This document shows positions 1 to 8,204 of a stretch of DNA of 64,000 nucleotides, one piece after another. The DNA is from CAVTWH01 sp963850915 (GTDB taxonomy: Bacteria; Actinomycetota; Actinomycetes; Mycobacteriales; Micromonosporaceae): NCBI GenBank assembly GCA_963850915.1, contig CAWKND010000005.1, positions 248,001-312,000 on the forward strand, written 5' to 3'. Made by a program: the position numbers and the translations under genes. The notes under the pieces were generated by a model, which searched no databases, had not been told where the DNA came from, and was given only the letters and a program-made list of their open reading frames with translations. How positions within the stretch are numbered: position 1 is the stretch's first letter; each line of letters starts with the position of its first letter.

Positions 1-306
1 CACCAGCGACTCGCGCCGATCTTCGTCGCGCTGCGCACCGCCGCCCTGCACGACAGCGACTGCGCCGAGCTGTGGACGACGATCACCGAGCGCCGTGCCC
101 GCAACATGCGTGGCTTCGCCGCGGACCTGCGCGCCAAAGGCGGCGTACGCGGCGATCTCAGCGACGACGAGGTAGCGGACATCATCTGGAGCATGAACGC
201 CGTCGAGTACTGGCTGCTGCTCGTCCACGAGCGTCGCTGGAGCGCCGAACGCTTCCAGCGGTGGCTCGCCGACGCCTGGATCCGGCTGCTGCTCGGGGAT
301 GCCTGA
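1..306 (+). CDS. TetR/AcrR-family regulator, C-terminal part (5' end outside window)
   Basis: The frame is open from the first base to the TGA at 304-306 and gives about 101 residues. The helical, tryptophan-rich end (WSMNAVEYWLLLVHERRWS, then RFQRWLADAWIRLLL) is typical of the ligand-binding domain of TetR-type repressors. The DNA-binding half lies upstream of the window, so the family call rests only on this C-terminal pattern. It converges on the minus-strand LysR gene with a 12-bp gap. Confidence 0.6.
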   Translation, partial: HQRLAPIFVALRTAALHDSDCAELWTTITERRARNMRGFAADLRAKGGVRGDLSDDEVADIIWSMNAVEYWLLLVHERRWSAERFQRWLADAWIRLLLGDA

Positions 307-318
307 GACGCGCTCCTG

Positions 319-1234
319 CTAAGAACTGTGCCTGAGCTCCTCGGCGGTGGCGCGGACAGCGTCCTCGACGATCCGTACCGCCGGTGTACGCCGGCCGGCC
401 AGCCGGGCGGTGACTACCCGGCGGGTCTCCCGCGGGCCACCGTGCACCGGCAACACCCGGACCCCGTCCGGTACCACCGGGCGCAGCGAACCGGGGATCG
501 TGGTGAGACCGCAGCCGGCCGCGACCAGGTGCAGCTTGGCCAGCCAGTCCCGGGTGGTGTGCGCGACTCTCGGGCGGCCACCCAGCCCTGGCCACACGCC
601 GAGCAGTACCTCGCCGGCGCCGGACGGGCTGGCGATCCAGCGCTGGCCGGCCAGTTGCCGGATGTCGACACGCGTCGCCGAGCGCGAGTGGATGCGTTGC
701 GGGTACGGCGATGTACAGCTCCGACTCGGAGACCAGCCGGACGACCAGCTCCGGGCTCTCCCCGTCGAGGGCGCGGAACGGGGGAGTGGTGGCCACCACG
801 ACCAGGTCGAGCGATCCGGCGCGTACCGCCCGGACGAGCGCCGGCGTGCTGCCTTCCCGGGTGGTCACCTCGATCTGCGGGTGGGTACGGCGCAGTGCGG
901 CGAGGGTACGCGGCACCAGTACCGCACCGGCACTGGTGAACGCGCCCAGCCGTACCACCTCGGTGGCGGGCGCGGGTCCCCGGACAGCACGCAGCGCCGC
1001 GTCGATCTCGTCCAGCGCGGCGGTCGCGTGCCGCAGTACCGCCCGACCGGGCGCGGTGAGGCGTACCCCCGTGCGCTGGCGCTGGAAGACAGCCACGCCG
1101 AGCGCCGCCTCCAGGGCCGCGACCTGACGGGACACCGCCGACTGGGTGTATCCCAGGGCGCTCGCGGCCGCCGTGAACGAACCGCGCTCGGCCACCTCGC
1201 GCAGTACCCGCATCCCGGTCACCGACAGCTCCAT
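319..1234 (-). pseudogene. LysR-family transcriptional regulator, frameshifted near 671
   Basis: The N-terminal 190 or so residues (from MELSVTGMRVLREVAERGSF) contain the LysR winged helix-turn-helix (GYTQSAVSRQVAALEAALG) and the start of the substrate domain. After HPLALGDA the frame is lost, and the rest (VDIRQLAGQRWIASP through GCGLTTIPG to the stop at 319) continues in the next frame. One extra base, or two missing bases, lies near 671. Restoring CG in the GACGCG stretch gives a continuous 305-residue protein, the usual LysR length. It is divergent from the SDR gene at 1305, its probable target. It is either a real pseudogene or a sequence error. Confidence 0.75.
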
Positions 1235-1239
1235 GACTC

Positions 1240-1259
1240 CTACGCATACCACATGTGCG
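1240..1259. promoter_or_regulatory. candidate LysR binding site in LysR/SDR intergenic region
   Basis: The 70-bp gap between the two divergent starts contains an interrupted dyad, CGCA-N9-TGCG (1243-1259), within a T-N11-A arrangement such as LysR proteins recognise. The dyad is short, so this is only a candidate. Confidence 0.25.
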
Positions 1260-1304
1260 GGAGTCTCGTTTCCGGCATGCCCGATCGCACCTAACGTTGT
1301 CCGC

Positions 1305-2192
1305 ATGGCAGATCGAATCGCACTGGTAACCGGCGCAACCCAGGGTCTCGGGCAGGCACTCGTCGCGGGTCTGGCGGCCCGGCTGGGCCCGACCGACCAC
1401 ACCTACCTCACCGGCCGGGACGCGACCCGGGTGGCGGCGGAGGCCGAGAAGCTGGCAGTCGCCGGCGCCCAGGTGCACGGGTTGGTACTGGATGTCACCG
1501 ACTCCGCCTCGGTGCAGTCGGCGGCGGACACCATCGCTGCGGAGCACGGTGGGATCGACATCGTCATCTCCAACGCCGGCTCGCGGGTGACCCCCGACCG
1601 CACCCCGGCCGCGCAGGTGGACCTGCTCACCGAGACCAACAACGCCGGCACGCTGCGGATGCTGCGCTCGTTCGGGCCGATCCTGCGCCCGGGTGGCCGG
1701 CTGCTCGTGGTGGCCAGCTCCTTCGGCACGCTGGGCCACCTCGACCCACGGGTACGGGCGCGGTTCGCCGAGGCACGCTCGCTCGCCGACATCGAGGAAG
1801 TCGTGGCCGGCTGGCGGGCGGCGGTACATGACGGGTCGGCGCTCGCGGAGGGGTGGCCGGCGTGGCTGAACGTACCGTCGAAAGTGGCACAGGTCGCCGC
1901 TGTCCGGGTACTCGCGGCGCAGCGCCGGGAACGGGACCTGGCCGACGGTACCCTCGTCGCGGCCGTGTGCCCGGGGCTGTTCGACACACCGGCCTCCCGC
2001 CCGTGGTTCATCGACATGAGTAACGCGCAGACGCCGGAGCAGGCCGCTGTCGCGCTTCTCGACCTGGCCCTGGCGCCGAGCGTGGATCCGGGTAGCTACG
2101 GGCAACTGGTCCGGTTCGGCACCGTACTGCCGTGGGACGCCGAGATCGCCCCGGCATCACAGGCGGCGGCCCGGGTGGTACCCGTCGAGTGA
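1305..2192 (+). CDS. short-chain dehydrogenase/reductase-like protein without catalytic Tyr
   Basis: This 295-residue Rossmann protein begins MADRIALVTGATQGLGQAL, with the TGxxxGxG dinucleotide-binding motif near residues 9-16. It has an ISNAG motif (classical NNAG) and a Ser in VVASSFG at the catalytic position. Where classical SDRs have YxxxK, this protein reads NVPSK: the Lys is kept but Asn replaces Tyr. It could be an SDR with altered chemistry or a non-catalytic NAD(P)-binding protein. I chose the ATG at 1305 because the glycine-rich motif then sits at the usual distance from the start. It is divergent from the broken LysR gene, so LysR control is likely. Confidence 0.8.
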   Translation: MADRIALVTGATQGLGQALVAGLAARLGPTDHTYLTGRDATRVAAEAEKLAVAGAQVHGLVLDVTDSASVQSAADTIAAEHGGIDIVISNAGSRVTPDRTPAAQVDLLTETNNAGTLRMLRSFGPILRPGGRLLVVASSFGTLGHLDPRVRARFAEARSLADIEEVVAGWRAAVHDGSALAEGWPAWLNVPSKVAQVAAVRVLAAQRRERDLADGTLVAAVCPGLFDTPASRPWFIDMSNAQTPEQAAVALLDLALAPSVDPGSYGQLVRFGTVLPWDAEIAPASQAAARVVPVE

Positions 2193-2205
2193 TTGGCTTT
2201 TGCGG

Positions 2206-2982
2206 TCAGCGGGTGACCCGGTCGGCCAGGAACTCCTCCCAGGTGCGGTGGCCGACCGCCTGCTGGGGTACCAGATTGGCGCCCGCCCGCACCGCACGGG
2301 CCGCGTCACCCGCCTGCCGTACCGGCAGGATCAGCCGCCGGCGGTGGGTGGCCCGCAGGTACCCGCGCAGCAGGTCGACCATCGGGTAGATCCGTGGGCC
2401 GCCCAGCTCGGCAACCAGCCCCGCCGGCGCGCCCAGAGCGAGCTCTGTCAACCGGGCGGCCACTTCGTCCGCGTCGATCGGCTGGAACCGGACACCGGAC
2501 AGCGCCGGTACCACCGGCGACTTCGCCAGCTGCCGGGCCACGGTCAGGATCAGGTCGTGGAACTGGGTCGCGCGCAGCGTGGTGAACGGCAAACCGGACT
2601 CGGCCACGATCCGCTCCGCGGCGAACTTCGCGCCGTAGTAGCCGTACATCACGCGGTCGAGCCGGCTGTGGATCGGAACCCGGTCCGCGCCGACCACGGA
2701 GATATAGACCAGGTGCGCGACCCCGGCGCGGGAAGCCGCCGCCACCAGGTTGCGGGCCTTCACCTCGTCACCCTTGGCGCTCCCGGCGCAGTGCACCACG
2801 GTCCCGACCCCGGCCACAGCGGCGTCGATCCCCTCGCCGGTGGCCAGGTCGCCGGTCACATACTCGGCGCCTTCGTGGGGGTGTCGGCTGAGTACCCGTA
2901 CCGCGATGCCCCTGTCCCGCAGCCGTTTGACGACCAGCGTGCCGAGCGTGCCGGTACCGCCGGTGACGAGAACGGAATCCAT
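2206..2982 (-). CDS. NmrA-like NAD(P)-binding reductase/epimerase, ECF41 partner
   Basis: This 258-residue atypical SDR has the N-terminal motif VLVTGGTGTLGTLVV (GxxGxxG) and an extended Rossmann fold. The region MYGYYGAKFAAERIVAESG carries a YxxxK-like pair. The ATG at 2980-2982 is preceded by a strong AGGAGG, which fixes the start. It lies head to head with the ECF41 sigma factor gene. ECF41 sigma factors are known to be encoded beside COE genes (carboxymuconolactone decarboxylase, oxidoreductase or epimerase), and this protein fits the oxidoreductase/epimerase role. It is therefore the probable target of that sigma factor. The substrate is unknown. Confidence 0.85.
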   Translation of the reverse strand: MDSVLVTGGTGTLGTLVVKRLRDRGIAVRVLSRHPHEGAEYVTGDLATGEGIDAAVAGVGTVVHCAGSAKGDEVKARNLVAAASRAGVAHLVYISVVGADRVPIHSRLDRVMYGYYGAKFAAERIVAESGLPFTTLRATQFHDLILTVARQLAKSPVVPALSGVRFQPIDADEVAARLTELALGAPAGLVAELGGPRIYPMVDLLRGYLRATHRRRLILPVRQAGDAARAVRAGANLVPQQAVGHRTWEEFLADRVTR

Positions 2983-3010
2983 GAGGTGCCCTCCTGAAGA
3001 CGATGATTCG

Positions 3011-3054
3011 CGCGTGCCACCCTTGTGACGAGCGCGGGTCGCCCTTATGACGAG
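3011..3054. promoter_or_regulatory. two tandem 22-bp imperfect repeats in the ECF41/reductase intergenic region
   Basis: Copies at 3011-3032 and 3033-3054 match at 18 of 22 positions. Read on the minus strand, each copy holds CGTCACA or CGTCATA, close to the TGTCACA -35 element known for ECF41 sigma factors. A CGTC lies further toward the reductase start (2999-3002), at a longer spacing than usual. They are likely promoter or regulator elements for the minus-strand reductase. Confidence 0.45.
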
Positions 3055-3112
3055 ACAGGGCCGCCGCCTGCGACAGGTTCCGCGTGCCGGCGGGGAGTGG
3101 TGAGGAGCGGTG

Positions 3113-4048
3113 ATGGCGGAGAGTGGTACGGCTGGGACGGCCGAGTTCGTGGCGCTGCGCCCGCTGCTGTTCTCGCTGGCGTACCAGATGACCGGCAGTG
3201 TCGCCGATGCGGAGGACATCGTCTCCGAGGCGTACCTGCGGCTGCACCGGGCGCGGGAGCAGGGTACCCGGATCGGCTCGCTGAAGAACTACCTCTCCTC
3301 GGTGGTAACCCGGCTGAGCATCGACCACCTGCGCTCGGCCCGGGTACGGCGGGAGGCCTACTTCGGTACCTGGCTGCCCGAGCCACTCGTCGAGGTCACG
3401 GTCGCGCCCGAGTTCGAGCGCGTCGAGCTGGCCGACACCCTCTCGATGGCCTTCCTCGTCCTGCTCGAGACGCTCAGCCCGACCGAGCGGGCGGTATTCC
3501 TGCTGCGCGAGGTCTTCGAGTTCGACTACCCGCAGATCTCGCGCGCGCTCGACAAGTCCGAGACGCACTGTCGACAGCTGCTCAGCCGCGCCCGGCAACA
3601 CGTCAAGGCCGGCCGGCCGCGCTTCGACGCTCCTGACCGCGAACGCGACCAGCTCGCCGCACGCTTCTTCGCCGCGCTCGAAGACGGCGACCTGGAGCCG
3701 CTCGTGGAGATGCTCGCGGCCGACGTCGTGTCCTACGGCGACGGCGGCGGCAACGGCCCGTCGCTGCCCCGCCCGATCCTCGGCCGGGACAAGGTGGTGC
3801 GGCTGCTGGCCGCGGTCAGCCACGGTGCGCGGGAGTTCCAACTGCACTTCCGACTGGTACCGGTGAACGGGCAGCCCGGCGCGCTCGTACTCGACTCCGA
3901 GGGGCGGCTGGTGACCGTACTCGCCCTCGACATCCTGGACGGCAGCATCCAAGCGGTCCGCTCAGTCGTCAACCCCGACAAGATCCGGCACGTCGCTGCA
4001 CTGATCCCGGCCGATCACCCGCTGCGGACCGGCTGGCGGGCCAGCTGA
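3113..4048 (+). CDS. ECF41-family RNA polymerase sigma factor (SigJ-like)
   Basis: This 311-residue protein has sigma region 2 at residues 14-80 (ADAEDIVSEAYLRLH), the WLPEP linker motif of ECF41 at 87-91, and region 4 (LSPTERAVFLLREVFEFDYPQIS) near 125-170. A C-terminal SnoaL-like domain contains DGGGN and NPDKI, variants of the DGGGK and NPDKL motifs that modulate ECF41 activity. ECF41 factors have no separate anti-sigma factor and use this extension instead, which agrees with the lack of one here. I prefer the ATG at 3113 to the GTG at 3110 because of the GAGGAG just upstream. It faces the NmrA-like reductase. Confidence 0.93.
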   Translation: MAESGTAGTAEFVALRPLLFSLAYQMTGSVADAEDIVSEAYLRLHRAREQGTRIGSLKNYLSSVVTRLSIDHLRSARVRREAYFGTWLPEPLVEVTVAPEFERVELADTLSMAFLVLLETLSPTERAVFLLREVFEFDYPQISRALDKSETHCRQLLSRARQHVKAGRPRFDAPDRERDQLAARFFAALEDGDLEPLVEMLAADVVSYGDGGGNGPSLPRPILGRDKVVRLLAAVSHGAREFQLHFRLVPVNGQPGALVLDSEGRLVTVLALDILDGSIQAVRSVVNPDKIRHVAALIPADHPLRTGWRAS

Positions 4049-4073
4049 TCCCGGCCGGCGGCAAGCCGATCCC

Positions 4074-4099
4074 AGCCGACCAGGCAGCCCTGGCCGGCT
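4074..4099. terminator. bidirectional terminator hairpin
   Basis: An 11-bp stem with one A-C mismatch encloses a CAGC loop (left arm 4074-4084, right arm 4089-4099). It sits between the convergent sigma-factor gene and the small secreted-protein gene, where a shared terminator is expected. There is no U tract, as is common in actinomycetes. Confidence 0.55.
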
Positions 4100-4128
4100 G
4101 GAACCGTTGCTGGTGTTGATCCTGGACG

Positions 4129-4467
4129 CTACGGGCACTCATTGATGTTCAGGTAGGCCGAGCTGTCGTAGACGTAGCCCTTCACCTTGGTGGTGCGGTC
4201 GGTGCCGTAGGCCCACCAGTTTCCGCCGGTGTACTGGATGTTGATGATGTCGAACCACTGGGGCGGGAAGCCCTCGCCGAGCGCGGGCGCGCTCAGGCTC
4301 GGCCGCGAGTGGATGCGGACGCCGGAGGCGACGAACTGCGTGCTGCACAACAGGTTGGGGTGAACGACGCTGGGGCCGGCGGCGGGCGCGGCTGCGTTGG
4401 CGGGTGCGGCGACGAACAGACCCAGCGCTCCGGCGACGATCGCGGCGGCTAACAGCCTCTTCCTCAT
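4129..4467 (-). CDS. small secreted SH3-like domain protein
   Basis: This 112-residue protein has a Sec signal peptide (MRKRLLAAAIVAGALGLF, then AAPANAA, cleavage near residue 26). The mature part (VRIHSRPSLSAPALGEGF through GYVYDSSAYLN) resembles bacterial SH3 domains that bind cell-wall peptides. Two Cys, in LLCSTQF and NINECP, may form a disulfide outside the cell. A GGGGAGGAG ribosome-binding site precedes the ATG. Partner and function are unknown. Confidence 0.8.
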   Translation of the reverse strand: MRKRLLAAAIVAGALGLFVAAPANAAAPAAGPSVVHPNLLCSTQFVASGVRIHSRPSLSAPALGEGFPPQWFDIINIQYTGGNWWAYGTDRTTKVKGYVYDSSAYLNINECP

Positions 4468-4505
4468 GTCTGTGCTCCTCCCCGTGCATTGAACTTATGC
4501 ATGGA

Positions 4506-4533
4506 GATTTACAGATGTATTCGGGCGCCACAA
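4506..4533 (-). promoter_or_regulatory. candidate promoter of the SH3-like secreted protein
   Basis: On the minus strand, TTGTGG (4528-4533) is followed after 16 bp by TAAATC (4506-4511), about 40 bp before the ATG. The segment 4480-4525 is clearly AT-richer than its surroundings. The remaining 200-bp gap up to 4669 shows nothing else. Confidence 0.4.
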
Positions 4534-4669
4534 CCCATCCGCAGCGGCAAATTACCGGCAGAAACGCACGCGTCTAGCGGCAGTTTCTCGGGATTTCCGG
4601 CCACGCCATGGCGAATGCGACCGGCCAGGCCGCGCGCCCGTGAGCGGTGGGCCGGCTGTCGCGGGCAGG

Positions 4670-5320
4670 TCAGAGCCGGCGGGCGGTGGCCAGTACGACA
4701 GGGGTCGGGCTGCCGCTCCAGTCACAGCTCAGTACGGCCGCGCCAGCGGCGTTTCCGAGGCCGTACCCGCCATCGGCGCGGTCCAGGATCCGGGCCACGG
4801 TCAGCTCGACGGCACCGGTGCGTACCAGCACGGGATCCCCGTCGGCAACGGTCACCGGAGTGATTTCGGTGGCGAAGTCCGCCTGCTGGCCGCTGCCGGT
4901 GACATACATGTCGGGGTCGCGGCGCACCGGCCCGTTGTCGCCCTGGACGAACTCCTCGGCCTGGGTACCGCCGGCGAGGATGGTCGTTGCCAGAACGGCC
5001 GCGTAGACCGGATCGCCGCAGCCGTCGTAGATCCAGCGGCGGCCGAGTACCGAGTGCTCGCTGGTACCCAGCAGCCACTGCTCGGCGCCGTCCAGTGGCG
5101 CGTCCCGGTAGGTGAGCGGGCACTGCAGTACGGGACCGTCGCCGGCCCGGACCAGCAGCGTCTCGATGCCGACCGCACCGGCCGGGTCGTCGAAGCGGTA
5201 CGCCGCAACGCGTTCGAGTTCGGGTGCCGGCGGCCCCGGGTACCAGGAACGGGTTGGCAGAAAGCCGGCGAGCAGCTCGAGCTTGGTCGGGGTGAGATCG
5301 GCTCGGTAAACCAGTGCCAT
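4670..5320 (-). CDS. maltokinase N-terminal cap-like domain protein
   Basis: This 216-residue cytosolic protein lacks a signal peptide and membrane segments. Its layout (MALVYRADLTPTKLELLAGFL at the start, YRDAPLDGAEQWLLGTSEHS centrally, then a small beta-domain with LVRTGAVELTVARILD) matches stand-alone proteins related to the N-terminal cap of actinobacterial maltokinases. There is no kinase domain, so it cannot be a maltokinase. The role of stand-alone members is not known. It is followed by a second small minus-strand gene with no shared function that I can see. Confidence 0.7.
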   Translation of the reverse strand: MALVYRADLTPTKLELLAGFLPTRSWYPGPPAPELERVAAYRFDDPAGAVGIETLLVRAGDGPVLQCPLTYRDAPLDGAEQWLLGTSEHSVLGRRWIYDGCGDPVYAAVLATTILAGGTQAEEFVQGDNGPVRRDPDMYVTGSGQQADFATEITPVTVADGDPVLVRTGAVELTVARILDRADGGYGLGNAAGAAVLSCDWSGSPTPVVLATARRL

Positions 5321-5353
5321 ACAGCCGATCCTAGCGGCCGCCTCCTGCGCGGC

Positions 5354-5824
5354 TCACGGCGCGGTTCGGGTGAAGTCAGCCACCCAGTTGGTCTCCCAGG
5401 TCGCCCCGTGGTCGGTGGAGAAGTCCTGTGTCCAGCGGGCGCTGGTCGGGGTGATCTCCGACCAGACGAAGCGCACCCGGATCGGCCGCCCCTCGTACCG
5501 GTCGTCCGCGCTGAACTCGCCCCGGCCGGTCTCGTCGAAGCGCCCCACCACCGGGGGGAGGCCGAGCGTGCCGAGCCGGCTGCTGGCCCAGTACAGCGAC
5601 CATTCGTCGGTGGCCGGGTCGTAGAGGCGCAGGGTTACGCCGCCGAAGCCCTGGCTCGGGAAGACCACCTCGTCGATGTTCCCGGCGCCGCCCAGTACGC
5701 TCCAGCACCTGGTGACGCCCTCGAACTCGTACCACTCGTCGTTGTTCGCGAGTACCTTGCGCAGCCGGCGCTGAACCGAGCTCCACTCGCCCACGAAGAA
5801 GTCAAAATTGTTGCTGTTCGGCAT
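5354..5824 (-). CDS. DUF1579-like conserved protein
   Basis: This 156-residue protein starts MPNSNNFDFFVGEWSS. The FDFxxGxW motif and the alternating beta pattern (LRLYDPATDEWSLYWASS, then RFVWSEITPTSARWTQDFS) indicate a lipocalin-like beta-barrel of the DUF1579 type. I chose the ATG at 5822-5824: an alternative start at 5854 would place codons across the operator at 5846-5866. It is divergent from a WYL regulator that probably represses it through that operator. Substrate unknown. Confidence 0.75.
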   Translation of the reverse strand: MPNSNNFDFFVGEWSSVQRRLRKVLANNDEWYEFEGVTRCWSVLGGAGNIDEVVFPSQGFGGVTLRLYDPATDEWSLYWASSRLGTLGLPPVVGRFDETGRGEFSADDRYEGRPIRVRFVWSEITPTSARWTQDFSTDHGATWETNWVADFTRTAP

Positions 5825-5845
5825 GCCCGGACGGTAGCCAACGGC

Positions 5846-5866
5846 CACTGACACCTACTGTCAGTG
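5846..5866. promoter_or_regulatory. perfect inverted repeat, operator of the WYL regulator
   Basis: CACTGACA, five bases, then TGTCAGTG forms a perfect 8+8 dyad centred between the divergent starts at 5824 and 5887. TGACA/TGTCA dyads of this shape are typical beside HTH-WYL regulator genes in actinomycetes. It can control both genes. Confidence 0.75.
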
Positions 5867-5886
5867 GGTGCCGGCAGAATCTTCCC

Positions 5887-6873
5887 ATGCGCGCCAGCCG
5901 ACTTGTCTCCATCGTTCTCCTGCTGCAGACCCGGGGCCGGATGACCGCGGACGCGCTCGCCGCCGAGTTCGAGGTCTCGGTACGGACGATCTACCGCGAC
6001 ATCGAGGCGCTCGGCCGATCCGGCGTGCCGGTCTACGGGGAAGCCGGCCGGGAGGGTGGCTACCGGCTGGTCGGCGGGTACCGCACCCAGTTGACCGGCC
6101 TCACCCCGCAGGAGGCGGCCGCGCTGTGGTTGATGGCACTGCCCGGGCCGGCTGGCGAACTCGGTCTGGGCGAGGCGGTCACCGGCGCGTCCGTGAAGGT
6201 ACGCGCGGCACTCCGCGACGAGCTGCGAACCGGCGCGGACACGGTGAGCCAGCGGCTGCATGTCGACCCGGCCGGCTGGTACGCCGAGCCGATCGACACA
6301 CCGCTGCTCGGCGTGGTGGCCGACGCGGTGTGGCAACAACTCCGGCTCCGGGTGACCTACCGCCGCTGGCAGGCGCCCGAGCAGGTGAGCCGCCTGCTGG
6401 ACCCGTACGGGCTGGTACTCAAGGCGGGCCGCTGGTACCTCGTCGCCGACTCGGCTGGCCAGCTGCGCACCTATCGCATCTCCGAGATGCTCGACGTGGC
6501 AACGCAATCGGAGCACTTCGAGCGACCGGAGGGCTTCGACCTGGCCACCCACTGGAGCGGCTACCTCGCCGAATTCAACCGCCGCCGGTACCGGCTCCAG
6601 GCCGACATCCGGGTCTCGTCGCTGGGCCGGCAGCGGATGGCGCATCTGCTGGAGCCCACGATCGTGCGGGCACTGGAGGAGACCGCCGGCCCGCCCGACC
6701 GCCGGGGCTGGATCGCCGCCACCATCCCGATCGAGTCGGTCCCGCACGCCCACGAGGAGCTGCTGCGCATCGGCGGCGAGCTGGAAGTGTTGGCGCCACA
6801 AGAGTTGCGCGACCTGTTCACCGAGTCGGCGCGCCTGCTTGCCGGGACCTACCCGGACCGTTCCAGCGGGTGA
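5887..6873 (+). CDS. HTH-WYL (YafY/DeoR-type) transcriptional regulator
   Basis: This 328-residue protein has an N-terminal winged helix (RLVSIVLLLQTRGRMTADAL, VSVRTIYRDIEALGRSGVPV) at about residues 4-60. The WYL domain lies at about 140-215 (RLRVTYRRWQ, LDPYGLVLKAGRWYLVADS, with TYRISEM after it), followed by a C-terminal extension. Such proteins sense a ligand, sometimes nucleic acid or a small molecule, through the WYL fold. The perfect dyad immediately upstream suggests autoregulation and control of the divergent DUF1579-like gene. Confidence 0.93.
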   Translation: MRASRLVSIVLLLQTRGRMTADALAAEFEVSVRTIYRDIEALGRSGVPVYGEAGREGGYRLVGGYRTQLTGLTPQEAAALWLMALPGPAGELGLGEAVTGASVKVRAALRDELRTGADTVSQRLHVDPAGWYAEPIDTPLLGVVADAVWQQLRLRVTYRRWQAPEQVSRLLDPYGLVLKAGRWYLVADSAGQLRTYRISEMLDVATQSEHFERPEGFDLATHWSGYLAEFNRRRYRLQADIRVSSLGRQRMAHLLEPTIVRALEETAGPPDRRGWIAATIPIESVPHAHEELLRIGGELEVLAPQELRDLFTESARLLAGTYPDRSSG

Positions 6874-6913
6874 CGGCGAATCATTCGTGCGACATTTCCG
6901 CAGACCGACCTGA

Positions 6914-6946
6914 TCCCGGTAACGGGTCGCTAGCCTACAAAGGCTA
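6914..6946. other. two small dyads upstream of the aquaporin gene
   Basis: The 157-bp gap before the aquaporin gene holds CCCG-GTAA-CGGG (6914-6925) and TAGCC-N6-GGCTA (6931-6946). They could be the end of the WYL transcript or an operator. The stems are too short to decide. Confidence 0.3.
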
Positions 6947-7030
6947 CGTAGAGTTACCTATCGTAGATGCTGAGTGGGAACGTCACGGCAGGCCCGGCCG
7001 AACGCAATCCAGAACCGCGGGGGTTTCGGT

Positions 7031-7753
7031 ATGGACAGGACCAAACGCTACGGCGCTGAGTTTCTGGGAACTGTGCTGCTCGTCTTCTTCGGCGTCGGGA
7101 GTGCCATCGCCGGACGGGTCGAAGGCGGCGTGGTGGTCGTGGCGTTGGCATTCGGCCTCATTCTCCTCGCCCTGGCCTACGCGCTCGGCCCGGTATCCGG
7201 TTGCCACGTCAACCCCGCGGTGACCCTGGGCGCGTTGCTCACCGGCCGGATCAACCTCGCCGACGCCGTCGCGTACTGGCTCGTCCAGTTCGCCGGGGCG
7301 ACGCTGGCTGCGTTTGGTCTGTACGGCCTCACCCGGTGGGGCGGCGTCACCGACCAGACACGATCCCTGGGGACGAACAGTTACGGCGCGCACATCAATC
7401 TGGGCGGGACGATGGTGCTGGAGACCGTGCTCACGTTCCTGCTCGTTCTCGTCGTGCTCGTAGTGACCAGCCGAACTGAGAACGCGGGCTTCGCCGGTCT
7501 CGCCATTGGCATCGCTCTGGCCGCATGCCACCTTGTCGGCATCCCACTCGACGGCACCTCGGTGAATCCAGCGCGGTCTTTCGGCCCGGCCGTATTCGAA
7601 GGTGGTACCCCGCTGTCCCAACTCTGGGTCTTCATCGTCTTTCCGCTTCTGGGCGGTCTGCTGGCCGCTGCCGCGCTGCCGCTCGTTCTGGGCGAGGGCT
7701 GGCGCTACCGCTCCGATGTCGACAGCGCCCCACGGGGTTCCCGCGCCGACTGA
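7031..7753 (+). CDS. MIP-family aquaporin (AqpZ-like)
   Basis: This 240-residue polytopic membrane protein has about six transmembrane helices and both pore half-helices: SGCHVNPAVTLG near residue 57 and SVNPARSFGP near 180. The two NPA motifs are intact. The short loops and the NPARSFGP form favour a water channel over a glycerol facilitator, whose second motif is usually NPARD. I took the ATG at 7031, which puts the charged MDRTKRYGAEFLGT segment first as in homologues. No linked metabolic gene is present. Confidence 0.92.
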   Translation: MDRTKRYGAEFLGTVLLVFFGVGSAIAGRVEGGVVVVALAFGLILLALAYALGPVSGCHVNPAVTLGALLTGRINLADAVAYWLVQFAGATLAAFGLYGLTRWGGVTDQTRSLGTNSYGAHINLGGTMVLETVLTFLLVLVVLVVTSRTENAGFAGLAIGIALAACHLVGIPLDGTSVNPARSFGPAVFEGGTPLSQLWVFIVFPLLGGLLAAAALPLVLGEGWRYRSDVDSAPRGSRAD

Positions 7754-7789
7754 AGTAGCGGTTCGTCGCGGACTGCGGACCGCGCGCGC

Positions 7790-8170
7790 CTAGAAGGTGA
7801 CGGCGATGCCGACCAGCGGCTTGCGCTTCAGCCGGAGCAGCTTGGCGAACCAGTTGCCCAGCCGGGACAGCACGTATCGGCGGGCCAGCAGCGTACGCGC
7901 GGATTCGGTGCCAGCCTCGTCCAGGAGCCGGGCGGTACCCTCGGCTGTTGCCGCGCCCGGCGCGATCTTGCCGCGGATGTCGCAGGCCGTGACCACGACG
8001 TGGCTGTTCTTCCGGATCCTTTTGACTTTCCACGCGTCGGCCTCGGAGACGACAAAAAGTTCGCCGCCCTGAACCACGTGCCAGACCGGCGTGGGCACAG
8101 CCGTGCCGTCCTTGCGGTATGTGGTGAGGCTGACGTACTTGCTGCGGCCGAGTTCGTCGACGACGGTCAT
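7790..8170 (-). CDS. PPOX-class FMN/F420 split-barrel protein
   Basis: This 126-residue protein begins MTVVDELGRSKYVSLTTYRKDGTAVPTPV, the pattern of pyridoxamine-5-phosphate-oxidase-like split barrels that bind F420 or FMN. It continues with WHVVQGGELFVVSEADAWKVKRIRKN, whose basic stretch is typical of cofactor-phosphate binding. Length and motifs agree with the actinobacterial PPOX class of F420-dependent enzymes. The substrate cannot be read from sequence. It is 34 bp downstream of the membrane-protein gene on the same strand and may share its transcript. Confidence 0.85.
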   Translation of the reverse strand: MTVVDELGRSKYVSLTTYRKDGTAVPTPVWHVVQGGELFVVSEADAWKVKRIRKNSHVVVTACDIRGKIAPGAATAEGTARLLDEAGTESARTLLARRYVLSRLGNWFAKLLRLKRKPLVGIAVTF

Positions 8171-8204
8171 CGGGCAAGCCTATCGGTCAGCCGCGCGCAC
8201 ACCG

